From MAG-120531 sp963934855 (lineage in GTDB: Bacteria > Bacteroidota > Bacteroidia > Flavobacteriales > Flavobacteriaceae), in contig CAWWAC010000017.1 of assembly GCA_963934855.1 (NCBI GenBank), positions 1 to 35,519 on the forward strand: a DNA stretch of 35,519 nt, given 5' to 3'. The notes below the pieces were generated by a model that saw only the letters and a program-made list of their open reading frames with translations, searched no databases and was not told the origin of the DNA. Shown here piece after piece: positions 32,272 through 35,519 of this stretch (position 1 is its first letter; the number at the start of each line of letters is the position of its first letter). The position numbers and the translations under genes are program-made.

Positions 32272-33277
32272 ACTTACACTAAGTCCTTATAGACTAGAAT
32301 TAGCCCACACTTTTAGTATTTCTAGAGAATCTCATGATTTTCAAGACAGCCTAGTGGTCTCTCTTTCAAATAAGGGGAAAACAGGATATGGAGAAGCCAC
32401 TTCAAATGCCTATTACCATATAACATCGGCCAGCATGGCTAAAGAAATAGGAGCTCATAAAGTAGCTGTTGAGAGTCATTTATTTTTAAATCCTACTGTA
32501 TTCTATTCCTTTATTAAAAAACTAGGACTTTCTAATTTTTCCCTCTGTGCCTTAGATTTAGCTGCCTGGGATTTATACGGTAAAATACTTCAAAAACCTC
32601 TTTATAAAATATGGAAAACTAAGATAGATCACTACCCTACTACTAATTATACTATTGGAATTGACTCCATAGATAAAATGCTGGCTAAGATGGAAGAAAA
32701 ACCTTGGCCCATTTATAAGATTAAATTAGGTACCAAAGAAGATGTGGCCATAGTTAAAGCCTTAAGAGAAAAAACATCTGCAATTTTTAGGGTAGATGCC
32801 AACTGCGCTTGGGGGGTTCAGGAAACCATAGATAATGGGGTGGCACTAAAAAAATTAGGAGTAGAATTTATTGAACAACCCATGGCAGCAGCAGAATGGG
32901 AGGGAATGAAAAGGGTCTTTGAAAAAAGTGTCTTACCACTCATGGCTGATGAAAGCTGCCTAGTACCTGAAGATGTTTCTAAATGTGTAGGGCATTTTCA
33001 TGGAATTAATATTAAGCTCACTAAATGCGGGGGGCTAAGTCCCGCACTTAAAATGATTCAGGAGGCCAAAAACTTAGGACTTAAAACTATGGTAGGTTGT
33101 ATGACAGAATCTTCTGTGGGTATTTCTGCCATAGCACAGCTGCTCCCCCAGTTGGATTTTGTAGATATGGATGGTGCCCTGCTCCTCAAAAATGATATTG
33201 CTAAAGGAGTAGTGATTAACTCTCAGGCTGCTGTAATTTTCCCTTCCTTAGGGGGGAGTGGAATTGAATTGCTTTAA
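32267..33277 (+). CDS. dipeptide epimerase (L-Ala-D/L-Glu epimerase type, enolase superfamily)
   Basis: This is a 336-residue MR/MLE-type enolase-superfamily enzyme. The acid/base lysine pair is in KIKLG (Lys151 and Lys153). The metal ligands are Asp177 in RVDANCAW, the Glu in EFIEQP near 204 and the Asp in LMADESC near 227. The opposite lysine is in NIKLTKCGG near 250, and a DMDG motif lies near 302. These fit Ala-Glu and related dipeptide epimerases used in recycling muropeptide fragments. The assignment to Ala-Glu rather than another dipeptide is inferred. The start codon sits inside a 13-bp inverted repeat. Its stop is 3 bases before the alpha-oxoamine synthase-like gene, so the two are probably co-expressed. 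Confidence 0.87.
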   Translation: MELTLSPYRLELAHTFSISRESHDFQDSLVVSLSNKGKTGYGEATSNAYYHITSASMAKEIGAHKVAVESHLFLNPTVFYSFIKKLGLSNFSLCALDLAAWDLYGKILQKPLYKIWKTKIDHYPTTNYTIGIDSIDKMLAKMEEKPWPIYKIKLGTKEDVAIVKALREKTSAIFRVDANCAWGVQETIDNGVALKKLGVEFIEQPMAAAEWEGMKRVFEKSVLPLMADESCLVPEDVSKCVGHFHGINIKLTKCGGLSPALKMIQEAKNLGLKTMVGCMTESSVGISAIAQLLPQLDFVDMDGALLLKNDIAKGVVINSQAAVIFPSLGGSGIELL

Positions 33278-33280
33278 ATA

Positions 33281-34327
33281 ATGATACGTTATATTAACAA
33301 AGCCATAGGCAGAGAAATTCTAACTAAGAAAAAAACTTTTATCTATTTTGGAGGTACTAGTTATTTAAGTCTTCAAACCCATTTTAGATTTAAAAGGTGG
33401 CTCTTAAAGGGAGTTTTAAAATATGGAGCACACCACGGGGCCTCTAGGAATTCTAACATCAGAATATCGCTCTTTGGAAAGGCAGAGAAAATACTGGCCA
33501 AGCAGGCAGGTTCTCCTGCTGCTATAGCAGTGTCTTCTGGATATTTGGCGGGACAATTAGTGGCCAAACAATTTTTAAGTCCAGCTTTTCAGTGCCTCTA
33601 TCTTCCCCATACCCATACAGCCCTTAAAATAGACCCAAGGGTCTTAGAGACTGATTACAACACCTTGGAAATGCAGATTAACAAGGCCCTAAGTCTGAAA
33701 AAAACTCCTGTTGTATTCCTAGACAGTATAGATTTTTTTGGAAAGCATTTTCCAGAATTTACCTCACTAAAAAGTCTAGATCTAAGCCAGTGTATTTTAG
33801 TAGCCGATGACTCTCATGGGCTTGGAATTACTGAAAATGAGGGCGGTGGCAGTTATTCCATTTTAAGCACAATGAACGCTAAAGAACTCTTGGTAACAGC
33901 TTCTCTAGGAAAGGGTTTAGGAATTAGTGGAGGGGTAGTTTTTTGTGATATTTTGCGTGCTACCACACTTAAAAAAAGCCCTACTTTTGGTGGGGCAAGT
34001 CCAGCTGCACTCGCGGGCTTATATGCTTATAATGAAGCTCCTGAAATATATAAAAAGCAGCTCATAAAGCTTCATAAAAATGTAAACCGTTTTGAAAAAG
34101 GCGTTAAAAAAATTGATTTTTTTTACCACCACCTAGGGCACCCTGCCTTTAGTTTTCAATCTCCAAAAATATCTAAAGGATTAGAAGAGGCAGGATTTAT
34201 AATCACCCATTTTCCATACCCCACAGAAAGAGATCCTATGATGAGTAGAATTGTCATTACAGCTGGGCATAAAAAAAAGGATATTGAATTGCTTTGTAAA
34301 GCAGTCAATACCCTTTTAGATATATAA
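33281..34327 (+). CDS. aminotransferase class I/II-fold PLP enzyme, BioF/KBL-like
   Basis: This is a 348-residue PLP enzyme related to 8-amino-7-oxononanoate synthase and glycine C-acetyltransferase. Seen are GGTSYLSL near residue 25, HGASRNSN near 52, VSSGYLAGQ near 85 (the phosphate-anchoring turn), DDSHGLGITENEGGG near 182 with the cofactor Asp, and the PLP lysine Lys211 in ASLGKGLGISGG. It is about 40-50 residues shorter than typical BioF. No other biotin gene is nearby, so BioF is not claimed. The adjacent dipeptide epimerase could hint at amino-acid or peptide catabolism, but the acyl-CoA substrate is unknown. Confidence 0.82.
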   Translation: MIRYINKAIGREILTKKKTFIYFGGTSYLSLQTHFRFKRWLLKGVLKYGAHHGASRNSNIRISLFGKAEKILAKQAGSPAAIAVSSGYLAGQLVAKQFLSPAFQCLYLPHTHTALKIDPRVLETDYNTLEMQINKALSLKKTPVVFLDSIDFFGKHFPEFTSLKSLDLSQCILVADDSHGLGITENEGGGSYSILSTMNAKELLVTASLGKGLGISGGVVFCDILRATTLKKSPTFGGASPAALAGLYAYNEAPEIYKKQLIKLHKNVNRFEKGVKKIDFFYHHLGHPAFSFQSPKISKGLEEAGFIITHFPYPTERDPMMSRIVITAGHKKKDIELLCKAVNTLLDI

Positions 34328-34411
34328 TTTTTACAGCAATAGATGACAAAAAAAATATCAGCTTAAATTAATATAACGTTTTTCTAAAGTAAAATAAAAT
34401 CTTAATTCACT

Positions 34412-35362
34412 TTAAGACTCCGTCGCTGCCAAATATCGCTCAGCATCTAAAGCAGCCATGCAACCTGTTCCTGCAGCTGTTACAGCTTGTCTGTATTCTT
34501 TGTCTTGTACATCTCCACAAGCAAAAATACCTGGCATATTGGTTTTAGTTGTCTTTCCTTGGGTATGTAAATATCCTGTTTCATCCATGTCTAATTGGCC
34601 TTTAAAGATGTCTGTGTTGGGCTTGTGGCCAATAGCTATAAAAAGGCCCGTAATAGCAATTTCTTCCTTTACTCCTGTCTCATTATTCACCATTCTAAGT
34701 CCCTCTACTACTTGATCCCCTAAAACCTCATCTACCTCTGTAAAATATTTTATCTCTATATTTTTTAGGCTATTAACCCTGTGTTGCATGGCTTTAGAAG
34801 CTTTCATTTCCCCTTTTCTTACCAGCATGGTTACCTTGCTACAGATATTAGCTAAGTAAGAAGCCTCTTCAGCTGCCGTGTCTCCAGCTCCTACTATAGC
34901 TACCTCTTGCCCTTTGTAGAAGAAACCGTCACAAACGGCACAAGCAGAAACGCCACCACCTCTTAAACGTTTTTCACTTGGTATGTTTAAATATTTAGCA
35001 GTAGCTCCCGTAGAAATAATAATAGTTTCTGCTTCAATTATGGTTTTCCCGTCTACCACAGCCTTATGAATTCCTCCTACTACTGGATTAAAAGTCACCT
35101 CAGTAATCATCCCAATTCTTACTTGTGTTCCAAAACGCTCTGCCTGTTGCTGCAATTGCACCATCATGGTGGGACCATCTACACCGTCTGGGTAGCCTGG
35201 AAAATTATCCACCTCCGTAGTAGTAGTGAGTTGTCCTCCAGGTTCCATTCCTGTATACATAACTGGTTTTAAATCTGCTCTGGCAGCATATATAGCTGCT
35301 GTATAACCTGCAGGACCTGAACCTACTATTAAAGTTTTAATTCGTTCTATTGTTTGAGACAT
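34412..35362 (-). CDS. trxB: thioredoxin reductase
   Basis: This reduces thioredoxin with NADPH through FAD and a redox disulfide. With the ATG at 35362 (MSQTIERIKTLIVG) it has 316 residues, the usual TrxB length. An ATG 24 bases upstream (35386) would only add MMSNFFII and overlaps the promoter box. The FAD motif is GSGPAGYTAA near residue 14. The active-site disulfide is Cys141/Cys144 in SACAVCDG, the NADPH motif GAGDTAAEEA follows near 160, and the terminal FAD motif GIFACGDVQD lies near 280. It faces a TAnnTTTG box at 35384-35391. Its 3' end is 84 bases from the convergent BioF-like gene. Confidence 0.95.
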   Translation of the reverse strand: MSQTIERIKTLIVGSGPAGYTAAIYAARADLKPVMYTGMEPGGQLTTTTEVDNFPGYPDGVDGPTMMVQLQQQAERFGTQVRIGMITEVTFNPVVGGIHKAVVDGKTIIEAETIIISTGATAKYLNIPSEKRLRGGGVSACAVCDGFFYKGQEVAIVGAGDTAAEEASYLANICSKVTMLVRKGEMKASKAMQHRVNSLKNIEIKYFTEVDEVLGDQVVEGLRMVNNETGVKEEIAITGLFIAIGHKPNTDIFKGQLDMDETGYLHTQGKTTKTNMPGIFACGDVQDKEYRQAVTAAGTGCMAALDAERYLAATES

Positions 35363-35383
35363 GATTATGAAGAAATTAGACAT

Positions 35384-35391
35384 CAAAAATA
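35384..35391 (-). promoter_or_regulatory. -7 promoter box TATTTTTG for trxB
   Basis: An exact TAnnTTTG match on the minus strand, 21 bases upstream of the ATG at 35362. The remaining ~130 bases to the window edge are AT-rich and no gene was recognised in them. Confidence 0.55.
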
Positions 35392-35519
35392 AAGAATTAC
35401 GGTGGCTTTTTTATGTAAAAGTCATTAAAAGTTATATTCTAATTTATAAAGAATTTCAAAAGATTTAGACTGTTTTAAATTTATAGACTGATTTTATATT
35501 GATGTATTAGAATTACTTC

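Noticed and set aside
1..35519. Mobile elements, CRISPR arrays, tRNA or rRNA genes, toxin-antitoxin or defence modules
   Set aside because: None were found on reading; the genes are ordinary chromosomal families with no transposase, integrase, repeat-spacer or tRNA cloverleaf pattern noticed.

Overview
The window looks like a chromosomal segment of a marine-type member of the Bacteroidota, most likely Flavobacteriaceae. The DNA is AT-rich and genes rarely have a Shine-Dalgarno sequence. Several starts are preceded by the TAnnTTTG -7 box that is typical of Bacteroidota. The gene content also fits: a flavobacterial-type PurL, an 'AIM24' protein, a LETM1-related protein, a PadR-PspC pair and BNR-propeller exoproteins. 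Gene density is high. I see no rRNA, tRNA, CRISPR array, insertion sequence, phage gene or attachment site.

Layout. 1-310 (-) is the 5' end of an S9 prolyl-oligopeptidase-like gene cut by the window edge. 469-699 (-) is a small unknown protein. 1043-4705 (+) is purL. 4802-6571 (+) is a long-chain acyl-CoA synthetase closed by a strong terminator. 6629-12597 (+) is a fatty-acid beta-oxidation operon: a 48-bp palindrome overlapping the promoter, a MarR regulator, a FadN-type hydratase/dehydrogenase, a thiolase and an acyl-CoA dehydrogenase, closed by a 16-bp stem terminator. 12712-15520 (+) holds a group II PLP decarboxylase and an exported M28 peptidase. 15521-15820 holds a decayed fragment resembling a Gfo/Idh/MocA oxidoreductase.

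15821-18037 (+) holds a CDP-alcohol phosphatidyltransferase and an exported amidohydrolase. 18165-23162 (+) is a tight three-gene run: BNR-propeller exoprotein, Cu,Zn superoxide dismutase lipoprotein and LETM1-related protein. 23281-26964 (+) holds an RhlE-like helicase, RluF, a PaiB-like FMN-binding protein and OxyR with both redox cysteines. 27064-27270 (-) is a small conserved-looking protein with its own promoter and terminator. 27394-28701 (+) is a PBP4-like lipoprotein, convergent with a DUF4442/AIM24 pair (28707-29961, -). 30141-32090 (+) is PadR plus PspC, followed by what looks like the stub of a third gene. 32267-34327 (+) pairs a dipeptide epimerase with a BioF-like alpha-oxoamine synthase fold protein. 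34412-35362 (-) is thioredoxin reductase.

How the genes fit together: the acyl-CoA synthetase and the MarR-fad operon form one fatty-acid activation and degradation unit, probably autoregulated through the palindrome. OxyR, SodC and TrxB are oxidative-stress and redox genes. PBP4 and the dipeptide epimerase touch peptidoglycan turnover and recycling. I did not find a clearly new multi-gene system. The most unusual items are regulatory or decaying structures: the 48-bp MarR palindrome, a 13-bp inverted repeat that includes a start codon, the truncated gene after pspC and the oxidoreductase relic. Family calls come from recognising motifs by eye; no database search was run.
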